From a virus: a DNA stretch of 52,391 nucleotides. Positions 39,190-47,184 of the stretch are shown here, one piece after another. A program made the translations under genes and the position numbers. Position 1 is the first letter of the stretch. Every line of letters begins with the position of its first letter. The notes below the pieces were generated by a model, which searched no databases, was not told the DNA's origin, and saw only the letters and a program-made list of their open reading frames with translations. Where the stretch lies: positions 1-52,391 of IMG/VR virus record IMGVR_UViG_3300032236_001850. The stretch is one strand, 5' to 3'.

Positions 39190-39623
39190 CCGAAGAAATA
39201 GTAAAGTATGAAACCGCTACACTAGCTAAAGAAAGCGGATTTATTTTATCTCACCCCCTATATCTTTATGATGAAAATGGTGAAATAGTGGATACTAAAA
39301 GAAGTTTTGATTTGGCAAGCCGAACTTTTATTTTAGATTCAAAAACAATAATAGCACCCACACAGTCTCTACTCCAAAGATGGCTTAGAGAAATCCACAA
39401 CATTGATGTTGATGTTACTAGAGATAGTGAGGTTCACTATCAGGATGAAACGAGATGGATAGTTAGAGTTTCAAATTGGAATGATATTCGGATAAAGGAT
39501 TTTCCAATTGCCCAATTGAAGTTTCCAAATCATTCACATCACACAGATTTTAAATCGTACGAGGAGGCACTAGAAAAAGGATTAGTAGAAGGATTAAAAT
39601 TTATAGACAATGAGAAAATTTGA
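39186..39623 (+). CDS. EPC-family protein, copy 3, diverged
   Basis: 145 residues. KYETATLAKESGFILSHPLY stands where copies 1 and 2 have G-F/Y-x-E-P-C, so the Cys is lost. IIAPTQSLLQRWLREIHNID is the shared second motif. The end has YEEALEKGLVEGLKFIDNE, like the C-terminal helix of copy 1. It lies directly behind copy 2 with a 4-base overlap, which suggests tandem duplication. Confidence 0.62.
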   Translation: MTEEIVKYETATLAKESGFILSHPLYLYDENGEIVDTKRSFDLASRTFILDSKTIIAPTQSLLQRWLREIHNIDVDVTRDSEVHYQDETRWIVRVSNWNDIRIKDFPIAQLKFPNHSHHTDFKSYEEALEKGLVEGLKFIDNEKI

Positions 39624-40095
39624 GAAATTAACACAGCTTAGAAATTATGTTACAAGGACTTTAAATAGGGGTCTTAAGGAGGTTCATATAGGTGATGGTG
39701 TTTGGCTTTTTGGAAGACAAAAATATGTAAAGGGTAAGGGTATGCACATGGTTGTTTATGGACCTGATCGAAAAACGGAGTATCACATTTGGGGTCAGGA
39801 TGTGAAAGACCTAGTGATCGATGATGATTACGGAAATGATGGCTACGTTAATAGAGATGGCAACAGAGCAGCAGAGTCGAAAGTGAAGATCTACATACTT
39901 ACTACCATCCTAGATAAACGCCAAAATTGGTGCTTTGATTTGAAAGTGATTCCAGAAAACGGTCCGCTTAAAGTTGTTTATTCAAATGGTACTGTTAAGA
40001 ATATAGAATTCAATGGTGTGTTTGAAAATGTACAATTGAAAAAAGATTGGGGTTACAGATACGAGGTTTCTCCTGTGGCGTATCGAATTAAATAG
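39610..40095 (+). CDS. Hypothetical protein, 161 aa
   Basis: It overlaps copy 3 by 14 bases. A short N-terminal helix precedes a mainly beta protein (HIGDGVWLFGRQKYVKGKGM, NGPLKVVYSNGTVKNIEF). No family is recognised. It ends just before the class A promoter at 40100. Confidence 0.6.
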   Translation: MRKFEKLTQLRNYVTRTLNRGLKEVHIGDGVWLFGRQKYVKGKGMHMVVYGPDRKTEYHIWGQDVKDLVIDDDYGNDGYVNRDGNRAAESKVKIYILTTILDKRQNWCFDLKVIPENGPLKVVYSNGTVKNIEFNGVFENVQLKKDWGYRYEVSPVAYRIK

Positions 40096-40099
40096 GAAT

Positions 40100-40134
40100 T
40101 TATTTTTTTATCTCGAATCTTTTATTTATATTTG
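40100..40134 (+). promoter_or_regulatory. Class A promoter before 40153
   Basis: T7 run, TCG at 40113, 11 bases, TATATTTG at 40127-40134, then CATAATAAAA. Same spacing as the other copies. Confidence 0.78.
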
Positions 40135-40152
40135 CATAATAAAATAAAAATT

Positions 40153-40293
40153 ATGACATTTACTGAATGGTGGGCTCAAAATGGTCCGGTTTACGAAAAA
40201 GCTGGAGTTAGCGAATCAATAGCTAAAGCTATTTGGGGAGCAGCTTGTGACAACATAGAAATTGCAATGATAAAAGCTCTTGTTAAAAAATAG
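40153..40293 (+). CDS. Microprotein, 46 aa
   Basis: The frame runs ATG 40153 to TAG 40291-40293. It reads MTFTEWWAQNGPVYEKAG, then VSESIAKAIWGAACDNIEIA and a Lys-rich end. It is first behind a class A promoter with an 18-base leader, and two bases before the next gene. The short helical, Trp/Ala-rich protein looks like a phage host-takeover microprotein, but no family is recognised. Confidence 0.65.
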   Translation: MTFTEWWAQNGPVYEKAGVSESIAKAIWGAACDNIEIAMIKALVKK

Positions 40294-40295
40294 CG

Positions 40296-41084
40296 ATGAA
40301 GGACTTCTATCTCAAAAGCGGTGAAAAAGTAAGGCTTATTGAAAAGATAGGCGATAAAAGATTCTTGGTTGAATCCTATATGTACTACTCCGGATACGAG
40401 GGTGATGAATACGAGGATCTTTCAGGAACACAGATCGTAGTTAATGAAATATTCGAGACAGTTAATCACGTTTTTGCCAAGGAGGTTGAATTCAATAAAC
40501 AGAGACTTATTGAGATAAACAAGGAAATCTCGGATAAAAGAAAAGAGTTGCTCGACATAAAGACTGAATTGACGATCAACGAGAAAAAAAGAAATGATCT
40601 GAATAGATTGATAATTGATCGTAGCCAATTTTTGGATTGCAAGGAGTTTATAGTTTTTATAAAGGACAGGGTAATGCCAGTCAGAAGAGAAGGCGGTGCG
40701 AGAGGATTAAAGATGTCGATTGAAATAAATCTCATAACAGGTGAGCAAAGGAGCTGGGTTTACAAGATTTATGATGATTATAATTCGAGCAGTGACTATG
40801 TTGAAAAATCATCGGATATTCTTTTCGACCCAACAGAGGAGGAGATAACTGAACGCATCAAGGAAAGAATAAAATCAGGAAAATTCTCTGCAACGCAGAT
40901 ATCAATGACTGATGACAAATATCTGGATGAAGCTCAAATCAATGCTAAGCACTCAGAAATCTTGGATAGACAGATGAAAGAATATAACAAGATTGAAGCT
41001 GAGATCGCAGCAGGTAAAGAAAAATTAGATAATCTTGCTACCAAGATTAGCACTAATATAAAATGGCAAAAACAAGAAGCATGA
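40296..41084 (+). CDS. Coiled-coil protein, 262 aa
   Basis: The N-terminal 55 residues are a compact domain rich in Tyr (VESYMYYSGYEGDEYEDLSG). A coiled coil follows at about residues 65-105 (FNKQRLIEINKEISDKRKEL, then LLDIKTELTINEKKRNDL). A second one is near the C-terminus (KIEAEIAAGKEKLDNLATKI). The stop overlaps the next ATG. No family is recognised. Confidence 0.65.
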   Translation: MKDFYLKSGEKVRLIEKIGDKRFLVESYMYYSGYEGDEYEDLSGTQIVVNEIFETVNHVFAKEVEFNKQRLIEINKEISDKRKELLDIKTELTINEKKRNDLNRLIIDRSQFLDCKEFIVFIKDRVMPVRREGGARGLKMSIEINLITGEQRSWVYKIYDDYNSSSDYVEKSSDILFDPTEEEITERIKERIKSGKFSATQISMTDDKYLDEAQINAKHSEILDRQMKEYNKIEAEIAAGKEKLDNLATKISTNIKWQKQEA

Positions 41085-41458
41085 TAAACATAAACAACAT
41101 GAGCTACTCCGGTAGAAGCATATCCATTAGTGGTAACAAGATTATCATAGACGGCAAGGAGGTGACGGGTGATCACAAGGACACAAAAAACATCACGATC
41201 TCAGTTAGTGGGGATTTGGATTCTCTGGATGTCGACTATTGCGACAAGATAGAAATTGGTGGAAATGTCAACAAGGCAAGAACCGGCAGTGGAGACATCA
41301 ACTGTGCTAACATCACAAACGGAGCACAAACAGGATCTGGTGATATTGAATGCGAATCCATCAATGGAGACGTACAGACCGGATCAGGAGACGTAAAAGC
41401 AACAACCATCACTGGATCAGTTAGAACTGGTTCAGGTGATATTAAATACAGAAAATAA
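41081..41458 (+). CDS. DUF4097-like beta-repeat protein
   Basis: 125 residues from the ATG at 41081 (ATGA overlap). The C-terminal 65 residues repeat a TGSGDI/V unit: ARTGSGDINCANITNGA, QTGSGDIECESINGD, VQTGSGDVKATTITGS, VRTGSGDIKY. Period is about 16-18 residues, the pattern of a short right-handed beta-helix or roll as in DUF4097-type adhesin-like proteins. There is no signal peptide, so it would be cytoplasmic or in the virion. Function unknown. Confidence 0.72.
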   Translation: MININNMSYSGRSISISGNKIIIDGKEVTGDHKDTKNITISVSGDLDSLDVDYCDKIEIGGNVNKARTGSGDINCANITNGAQTGSGDIECESINGDVQTGSGDVKATTITGSVRTGSGDIKYRK

Positions 41459-41459
41459 T

Positions 41460-42329
41460 ATGAGTCATTTTACAGTTATGGTTTTCGGGGATGATGCCGA
41501 GAAACAATTAGCTCCTTTCCAGGAGAACAACATGGGTGATTGTCCAGAACAATACATGGAATTTCATGATGAAACCGAGTACATTCAAAAGGAATGGGAA
41601 GGCGAGGATCAAGAAACAAAAGACCAGTATAACAACGACATCGATGCTTATGCAGACGATTATCACGGTTACAAAAAGGACGAGGAGACAGGAAAGTATG
41701 GTTACTGGGAAAATCCAAATAGAAAATGGGATTGGTACCAATTGGGCGGAAGATGGTCAGGCTTCTTTAAATTGAAACCAGGAGCAACTGGGATCGAAGG
41801 TCAAGCGGGATTATTCAGCAAAGGTGCTGAACCTGGACACGCAGATGCTGTTAGAAAATGTGATATTGATTTCGAAGGTATGAGAGCCACTGCAGAAAAA
41901 GAGGCAGGGGAAAAATACGATGGGATCATCTCCATAGTTGGTGAATCTATAAACGAGATGCACGACTGGACACACGTTAGGGAAAATATGTTTCCTGGGG
42001 ATATAGATTTAGCTAGAAACTTCTACAACTCTCAAATAGCACCAACAAAACTGAAAGAATGGAATTCTAAAAATGATCATAAAAATTCTTTTCTTAATCT
42101 GGAGGACTTTAAAACCACAAGAGAGCATTATCTTAAAAGATGTGGTGACGCAGCTTTCTCGAGTTTTGCAGTACTTAAAGATGGTGTTTGGTACGAGAAA
42201 GGTGATATGGGATGGTGGGGAATGGTCTCAGACGAGAAGGAGCAATCAGATTGGAATGCTGAGGTTGCTAGTCTGTTAGCAGATCTTCCTGAAGACACAT
42301 TAATTTCAATTTACGATTGCCACATTTAA
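41460..42329 (+). CDS. Conserved hypothetical phage protein, 289 aa
   Basis: The ATG at 41460 is chosen because the start MSHFTVMVFGDDAEKQLAPF matches a start common in unrelated phages, whose members read roughly F-T-V-x-V, then L-A-P. WDWYQLGGRWSGFFKLKPGA is a second conserved segment. It is acidic and Trp-rich, ending STYDCHI-like (LISIYDCHI). Function unknown. Confidence 0.7.
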   Translation: MSHFTVMVFGDDAEKQLAPFQENNMGDCPEQYMEFHDETEYIQKEWEGEDQETKDQYNNDIDAYADDYHGYKKDEETGKYGYWENPNRKWDWYQLGGRWSGFFKLKPGATGIEGQAGLFSKGAEPGHADAVRKCDIDFEGMRATAEKEAGEKYDGIISIVGESINEMHDWTHVRENMFPGDIDLARNFYNSQIAPTKLKEWNSKNDHKNSFLNLEDFKTTREHYLKRCGDAAFSSFAVLKDGVWYEKGDMGWWGMVSDEKEQSDWNAEVASLLADLPEDTLISIYDCHI

Positions 42330-42339
42330 AAACAACACA

Positions 42340-42612
42340 ATGACACAAGACAAAGATCTATTAATTTGCGACTGTAATAGCACAGAGCACATGATGATGG
42401 TTTTCTATGCAGAAGACGAAATAGGGGATAAGACATATCCAACTGTTTATATTCATATTCATCTGACCAAGAAACCATTCTGGAAAAGAGTCAAATATGC
42501 AATTAATTACATCTTTGGAAGACAGTGTAAATATGGTGCTTTTGATGAGATGATTTTAAATCCGGATGACGCACCTAAATTTGAAAAAATTTCGGAATTT
42601 CTAAAAAAGTAG
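42340..42612 (+). CDS. Hypothetical protein, 90 aa
   Basis: A beta-rich small protein: MMMVFYAEDEIGDKTYPTVY, then IHIHLTKKPFWKRVKYAIN. CDCNSTEH near residue 10 may bind metal. It looks like a single soluble domain. No family is recognised. Confidence 0.62.
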   Translation: MTQDKDLLICDCNSTEHMMMVFYAEDEIGDKTYPTVYIHIHLTKKPFWKRVKYAINYIFGRQCKYGAFDEMILNPDDAPKFEKISEFLKK

Positions 42613-42613
42613 A

Positions 42614-42829
42614 ATGAAAGCAAAAATAACAAAAAGTATGGCTTTAGCTATCGAGATAGGAATAGCAGAGCTTGAAAATAGCGGAATCTGGGAGGATGGT
42701 CTTTCCAAAAAGGAAATAAAGAAAACTTACAAGGGAATAGAGGAGCTTGAAATGCTTCTTAGTAAAATAGAACAAAACAAAAAGGAAAAAGAAAATGGAA
42801 AGAAAACTAGCGAGCATTCGGAAGATTAG
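42614..42829 (+). CDS. Small helical protein, 71 aa
   Basis: It begins one base after the previous stop, is helical and strongly Lys/Glu-rich (LSKKEIKKTYKGIEELEMLL, then a KIEQNKKEKENGKK tail). The last 35 bases overlap the second RNA ligase gene. No family is recognised. Confidence 0.55.
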   Translation: MKAKITKSMALAIEIGIAELENSGIWEDGLSKKEIKKTYKGIEELEMLLSKIEQNKKEKENGKKTSEHSED

Positions 42830-43934
42830 TGATCTCCAGCCAATCGAGGGTGCTGACCTTATAGAATTGGCTATCGTTGATGGCTGGAAGGTTGTGGTTG
42901 CCAAAGAGGTTGGTCACAAGATTGGTAATTTTGTTATCTACTGTGAGGTTGATTCATTCCTTCCAATTAGAGAGGAATTTGAATTTCTAAGAAAAAGCTC
43001 ATATAGAAAGATGGCTGACGGGAATGAGGGATTCAGACTTAAAACCATAAAGCTTAGAGGTCAGGTTTCTCAGGGACTTATTCTACCGCTTTCCATATTG
43101 GAAGGCGAGGAAGAGGATGAAAAATTAGGGTACCTACAAACTCCTGATGGACCAATATACCAATTAGGTCCTTACGAGGGAGCTCTTGTTATTGAGGAAG
43201 GTGCTGATGTTACGGCTAAGCTTGGTATCATTAAATGGGATCCACCAATGCCTGCTGAATTAGCTGGTGTTGCAAAAGGAAACTTCCCAAGCTTCATCCC
43301 TAAAACTGACGAGGAGAGAATCCAAAATCTTGCAAAGAATTACGAGAAAATGAGATCCCAAAAGTACTATGTAACTGAAAAGCTAGATGGTTCATCTTCA
43401 ACATTCTACGTTTACAATGGAGAATTTGGGGTTTGTTCTAGAAATCTAGATCTTTGCCGTCCTGAACCTTTCGTTGAAGGCATGGTTATGTGCGAGGATG
43501 GGATAGAAAGACCTAAAAGGGAGAACACTTTCTGGAAAGTTGCAAGAGAACTTGGAATTGAGGAGAATATGCTTGATCTCAGTGGAAATCTTGCAATCCA
43601 GGGGGAAATCATAGGCGAGGGTGTGCAAGGTAATCCCTACAAGATCAAAGGTCAAACTCTTAGAGTTTACAATGCTTTTGATATTGATGCCCAAGAATAT
43701 TTAACTTTTGAAAAATTCAAGTTGACCGTTAAGGTTCTTGGATTGGAAACTGTGCCTATTATCGATGAGGATTTCACTTTACCAGAAACAATAGACGAGC
43801 TTCTAAAGTTTGCTGAGGGTAAATCAGTGCTTAATGCGTCTGCAGAGAGGGAAGGTTATGTGATTAGAAGTTTTGACATGACAACAAGCTTTAAAGTTAT
43901 ATCAAACAATTTCTTACTTAAGGAGAAAGAGTAA
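42795..43934 (+). CDS. DRB0094-type RNA ligase (second RNA ligase)
   Basis: 379 residues. An N-terminal OB/tRNA-binding-like domain covers about 1-165 (LASIRKISDLQPIEGADLIE, later RLKTIKLRGQVSQGLILPLS). The ligase core follows: motif I YYVTEKLDGSSSTFYVYNG with the adenylated Lys near residue 197, IQGEIIGEGVQGNPY, motif IV REGYVIRSFDM and motif V SFKVISNNFLLKE. This is the Deinococcus-type Rnl5/TIGR02306 family, different from the Rnl1 enzyme at 23710. Such ligases seal nicked RNA or RNA in hybrid duplexes. Confidence 0.88.
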   Translation: MERKLASIRKISDLQPIEGADLIELAIVDGWKVVVAKEVGHKIGNFVIYCEVDSFLPIREEFEFLRKSSYRKMADGNEGFRLKTIKLRGQVSQGLILPLSILEGEEEDEKLGYLQTPDGPIYQLGPYEGALVIEEGADVTAKLGIIKWDPPMPAELAGVAKGNFPSFIPKTDEERIQNLAKNYEKMRSQKYYVTEKLDGSSSTFYVYNGEFGVCSRNLDLCRPEPFVEGMVMCEDGIERPKRENTFWKVARELGIEENMLDLSGNLAIQGEIIGEGVQGNPYKIKGQTLRVYNAFDIDAQEYLTFEKFKLTVKVLGLETVPIIDEDFTLPETIDELLKFAEGKSVLNASAEREGYVIRSFDMTTSFKVISNNFLLKEKE

Positions 43935-44338
43935 TGTTAATCAACCCGGTTTCACCTTATAGAGAGAGGAACGATCTCAAGTTAATAATCTGGAATGGCA
44001 GGAAAGCTACATTCTTCTGTGACCAATGTGAAAAATGTAACAGTACAGAGATATCACAGATCCGATTTAGAGGAGACGATGATATGGAGATCTATATGAG
44101 TAATTCTTATCTACCGATTTCTGGAAAAGTAATGATGAGGTGTAAGGATCACAGAGTGAGCAATGACACAGTAGAGATCGAGACAATATACCATCCAAAT
44201 TACACGGAAATGAACTATGGTTGGGAAAGAAGAAGGATTCAAGCTCCTCCTATACAGGAGAATGTCATATCTCACAGTCCCGGGAGAGATAGCATAATTT
44301 TTGATAAAAATGATTTTGCATGGGTAACTCTGAAATAG
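43934..44338 (+). CDS. Hypothetical Cys-containing protein, 134 aa
   Basis: One-base overlap with the ligase gene. CDQCEKCNSTEISQIRFRGD suggests a small zinc-binding patch, with a later MMRCKDHR segment. The rest is beta-rich, with a Tyr/Trp stretch (YHPNYTEMNYGWERRR). It overlaps the next gene by 19 bases. No family is recognised. Confidence 0.6.
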   Translation: MLINPVSPYRERNDLKLIIWNGRKATFFCDQCEKCNSTEISQIRFRGDDDMEIYMSNSYLPISGKVMMRCKDHRVSNDTVEIETIYHPNYTEMNYGWERRRIQAPPIQENVISHSPGRDSIIFDKNDFAWVTLK

Positions 44339-44541
44339 ATTATACTAGAGTAGCAAGGATGGATAGTGATATAATCGTAATAAAACAATACAGCGATTAT
44401 GTAGGATCAACTCTAAATGATACAATCAACACAATCGAAGACTTGGAGAAAAGGGTTGCCGAATTGGAAACTATACTCAGTATGGTTAAACGCATAGACT
44501 GGACAACAGTAAAATATAAAGAGGCCGAAACTTTCCAATAG
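44320..44541 (+). CDS. Small coiled-coil protein, 73 aa
   Basis: Helical: SDYVGSTLNDTINTIEDLEK, then RVAELETILSMVKRIDWT, a likely short coiled coil. It overlaps the previous gene. No family is recognised. Confidence 0.55.
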   Translation: MGNSEIDYTRVARMDSDIIVIKQYSDYVGSTLNDTINTIEDLEKRVAELETILSMVKRIDWTTVKYKEAETFQ

Positions 44542-44614
44542 ATCTATTGTATAATATAGCATACGGGGAAATCCGAAAACCGTCAATAGAGTAGGTAAAT
44601 CAAAATTTGAAAAA
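44542..44614. other. Intergenic gap before the outer-membrane barrel gene
   Basis: It contains the end of a 14-bp palindrome CAATAGATCTATTG (44536-44549), then TATAATATAGCATACGGGG. There is no class A or class B motif and no convincing -35 box. The barrel gene may be driven from here by an unrecognised promoter, or by read-through. Confidence 0.35.
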
Positions 44615-45145
44615 ATGAAAAAACTTTTATTTATCGCAATTGCTTTAATCGCAATGCAAACGAGCTTTGCTCAAACATTTTCTAAAGGTGATACTTTTGT
44701 AGAGGGCACCGTTAAATTCGTATCTTCAAATGATACAAAAACTTTCGACTTCAATCCAACTGTTGGTCATTTTGTGACAGACAAAGTTGCTGTTGGGATT
44801 TCTGTTAACACAGAAAACACAAAAACTGCAGGTGTAACTACAACTGACTCTTTTGGTTTTGGTGTATTTGCTAGATGCTACTTTTTAAGAATTGGTGAGC
44901 ATTTCAACGTTCATTCGCAATTAGGCGTGAATAGTGATAAAGCAGGTGATACAAAAACTTTAAGTGCTAATTTAGGTTTAGGTGCTAACTATTTTGTTAC
45001 CAAAAACTTATCTTTAACTTTATCTGTTGCAGACTTAGCTTCTTTCAAATCTGTTAAAGATGGAGATAGCACAACTACTATTGGATTCAGTGGGGTTACA
45101 AATCCATTCGCAACACCTACATTTGGTGTGAACTACAGATTCTAA
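44615..45145 (+). CDS. Outer-membrane beta-barrel protein 1
   Basis: 176 residues. Signal peptide 1-20 (MKKLLFIAIALIAMQTSFAQ). The mature part has alternating amphipathic strands (KVAVGISVNTENTKTAGVTT, SFGFGVFARCYFLRIGEHF, FVTKNLSLTLSVADLASF) and ends with Phe (PTFGVNYRF), the usual barrel-assembly signal. About eight strands are possible. Phage-encoded barrels can alter the host surface, for example blocking superinfection. A terminator follows directly. Confidence 0.8.
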   Translation: MKKLLFIAIALIAMQTSFAQTFSKGDTFVEGTVKFVSSNDTKTFDFNPTVGHFVTDKVAVGISVNTENTKTAGVTTTDSFGFGVFARCYFLRIGEHFNVHSQLGVNSDKAGDTKTLSANLGLGANYFVTKNLSLTLSVADLASFKSVKDGDSTTTIGFSGVTNPFATPTFGVNYRF

Positions 45146-45163
45146 TAAAAAAATATTGCTGAT

Positions 45164-45194
45164 AAAAAGGACCAGTACACTGGTCCTTTTTTTT
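45164..45194. terminator. Rho-independent terminator
   Basis: AAAAAGGACCAGT pairs with ACTGGTCCTTTTT around a 2-base centre, followed by more T. It closes the barrel gene unit and precedes the class B motif at 45199. Confidence 0.88.
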
Positions 45195-45198
45195 GTTT

Positions 45199-45208
45199 GA
45201 ATATATAG
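45199..45208 (+). promoter_or_regulatory. Class B-like motif GAATATATAG before a late-type operon
   Basis: TTTGAATATATAGAGTAAAG lies 19 bases before the ATG at 45228, with one extra A compared with the nonamer GATATATAG. Placed between a terminator and a gene with the targeting-like N-terminus. Confidence 0.45.
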
Positions 45209-45227
45209 AGTAAAGTATTACTTAGAA

Positions 45228-45950
45228 ATGAAATATATCAGGATATTTGAAAATTACAGCAAAGAAAATCCAACTGAGGAGGAAGTTTATTCCGATGCAG
45301 ATGAGTATTTTCTTTCACTGAATCCAGATTTGCTTCAAACCACAGGGTTTAACACATATGCACACCACATCAAATCGAGAAAGAATGTTGATTTTGAAGC
45401 ATCCTATGCTATAAATATAAAACATTTTGGTGATAAAACATCCGATGACATATTCAGAGGACTACAGGAATTTTTTGCAAAAAAAGGGTATAATTTCAAA
45501 ATGTATTCTCCTCTCTTAAACGGAGATGAAAAAAGAGTAGCTGATCTTGTAGCCAGAATTAATATGGCAAGACCCTCAAATCGAGGCGGAGAATTGGGAA
45601 GAGCTTTATGGATAAAATGCAGAAGCGGTAAATCAATCTGTTTTTATTTCTCTCCAATAGATGATCCAAATTGGTGGCCAATTTGTTTATCCATACATAG
45701 ATTTGATGATAAAAGAATGAATTCCATTTATTGGACAAGTCTTCGTGAATATGAAAGTTTCAATATGGTTTTCTGGAATAAAACAGAAGTGATTGATGGA
45801 AATTTTTCAATTGTGTATGACTATGATGAAGAAAACGAATGTACTGCCGTGTGTGATTCAGCTTCAGATTCAATTGGATACTCAGCAACAGTAAAAATAC
45901 CGGAGGGTGAGGCTGATCCGGAGGATGTTAAATACATCCATAGAAAATAG
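45228..45950 (+). CDS. Late-type protein, 240 aa, targeting-like N-terminus
   Basis: It begins MKYIRIFENYSKENPTEEEV, matching the basic-aromatic-acidic start of the cohort. The body is alpha/beta with GKSICFYFSPIDDPNWWPIC and YWTSLREYESFNMVFWNKTE. No domain is recognised. It is the first gene of a four-gene operon (45228-47561). Confidence 0.7.
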   Translation: MKYIRIFENYSKENPTEEEVYSDADEYFLSLNPDLLQTTGFNTYAHHIKSRKNVDFEASYAINIKHFGDKTSDDIFRGLQEFFAKKGYNFKMYSPLLNGDEKRVADLVARINMARPSNRGGELGRALWIKCRSGKSICFYFSPIDDPNWWPICLSIHRFDDKRMNSIYWTSLREYESFNMVFWNKTEVIDGNFSIVYDYDEENECTAVCDSASDSIGYSATVKIPEGEADPEDVKYIHRK

Positions 45951-45956
45951 GAATAA

Positions 45957-46367
45957 ATGAACAAGAAACAAGAAGTTAGCGACCTGGAGGTTGCGAGAAA
46001 GATGATAAAAATACATCAAAGTGCTGCAGATAGAAAGCTAGATTTTGATTTAAGTTTAGAAACAGTTAGAAAACTATTATCATACAAAACATGTTATTAT
46101 ACAGGAAGAGAATTTGATGAGGAAGGAGCTTTCGCAAGAAGCTTTGACCGTGTGAATTCATCCAAAGGATACGTGGAAGGAAATGTGGTTTCGTGCACTG
46201 TTGATATAAACGGCAAAAAGAGCAATCTGACATTTGATGAAATATCCGCTCTATACCACAAATTAAAGCCATTAAATGAAGAACAACCTCCCGTTGAGGT
46301 TGAGGTTAAGGTAAAGAAAACAAAGCCTGCTAGAAAGAAAAAAACGAGTGTTGAAGATGTCAACTAA
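45957..46367 (+). CDS. HNH-like small protein
   Basis: 136 residues. CYYTGREFDEEGAFARSFDR, then VNSSKGYVEGNVVSCTVDIN and GKKSNLTFDEI, follows the order seen in HNH/endonuclease-VII-like phage proteins (C-x-x-T-G, D-R-x, G-Y-x-x-G-N-V-x-x-C, N-x-x-K). The catalytic His is not obvious, so nuclease activity is uncertain. The C-terminus is a Lys/Arg-rich tail (VKKTKPARKKKTSVED). It lies between two targeting-like proteins and overlaps the next gene. Confidence 0.6.
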   Translation: MNKKQEVSDLEVARKMIKIHQSAADRKLDFDLSLETVRKLLSYKTCYYTGREFDEEGAFARSFDRVNSSKGYVEGNVVSCTVDINGKKSNLTFDEISALYHKLKPLNEEQPPVEVEVKVKKTKPARKKKTSVEDVN

Positions 46368-47184
46368 AAAATTTAAAGATTGGGATATAGGTGAGTCAAT
46401 CTCCCACGAGTTGGCCGATGAGGTTGCTAAGGATCTGTATGAAATACCTCTCATAAAAAAGTGGGAGGAACACAGGGCAAAAACTTTACATTTTAATGCT
46501 GGAAGATACACCATAAACATATTGAAAGGATTTAAGGTTCATGGGTACACCAATGGATTAAAAATGGCTTTCAATCTGCCAAGGGTTTTTATAAACAAGG
46601 TAAAGGAATTGGAGAAGTATTCACACTGTCACATAGCACCAGATGTTGTTTCGGATAAACTCTATATCACATTGATCGACGACACAAAATTAAGTAGCTA
46701 CGTGAGTGATTCCGATGTGGTGAGAACTTTTAAGGAGACCGGAGACATGGAGCTTGAGGTTAGATTCAACACCAACTCTAAAAGTGAAGTAAGAAAAATA
46801 TTTGAGAAATCCATAGATTTTATAATGGATGATCTTAGGGATTCGCATTACATCTTTAATGCTGACATCAGAAAAATACCAAAACTTAACGCCATCATGA
46901 AGGAACAGGTTAATGAAACCTACCGAAATATGATTGATGATCTAAGCAAGGGAGATTTGGATGCGATTCAAAATAATTACAAATTTGATTCAAATACGAT
47001 TATAGCAATGTTGGGTAGAGCTATCGATGAGGATCCTTCATTGGAAGACCAAATAAATTCCCTACCAGATGAGGCCAAGGATATATGGTTTGAAGCATTA
47101 GGAGGAAGAGGATTCAAGGTCACCAAAAATCTATCAAAATTGTTAAAATCTATCAAAATTGTTAATGCAATGAAAATGATATGA
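46357..47184 (+). CDS. Late-type protein, 275 aa, targeting-like N-terminus
   Basis: The ATG at 46357 (MSTKKFKDWDIGESISHELA) is preferred to a GTG at 46348. I-G-E followed by S could be a cleavage site. The C-terminal third is helical (NETYRNMIDDLSKGDLDAIQ, LPDEAKDIWFEALGGRGFKV). No domain is recognised. It overlaps the HNH-like gene and the next gene by a few bases. Confidence 0.68.
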   Translation: MSTKKFKDWDIGESISHELADEVAKDLYEIPLIKKWEEHRAKTLHFNAGRYTINILKGFKVHGYTNGLKMAFNLPRVFINKVKELEKYSHCHIAPDVVSDKLYITLIDDTKLSSYVSDSDVVRTFKETGDMELEVRFNTNSKSEVRKIFEKSIDFIMDDLRDSHYIFNADIRKIPKLNAIMKEQVNETYRNMIDDLSKGDLDAIQNNYKFDSNTIIAMLGRAIDEDPSLEDQINSLPDEAKDIWFEALGGRGFKVTKNLSKLLKSIKIVNAMKMI

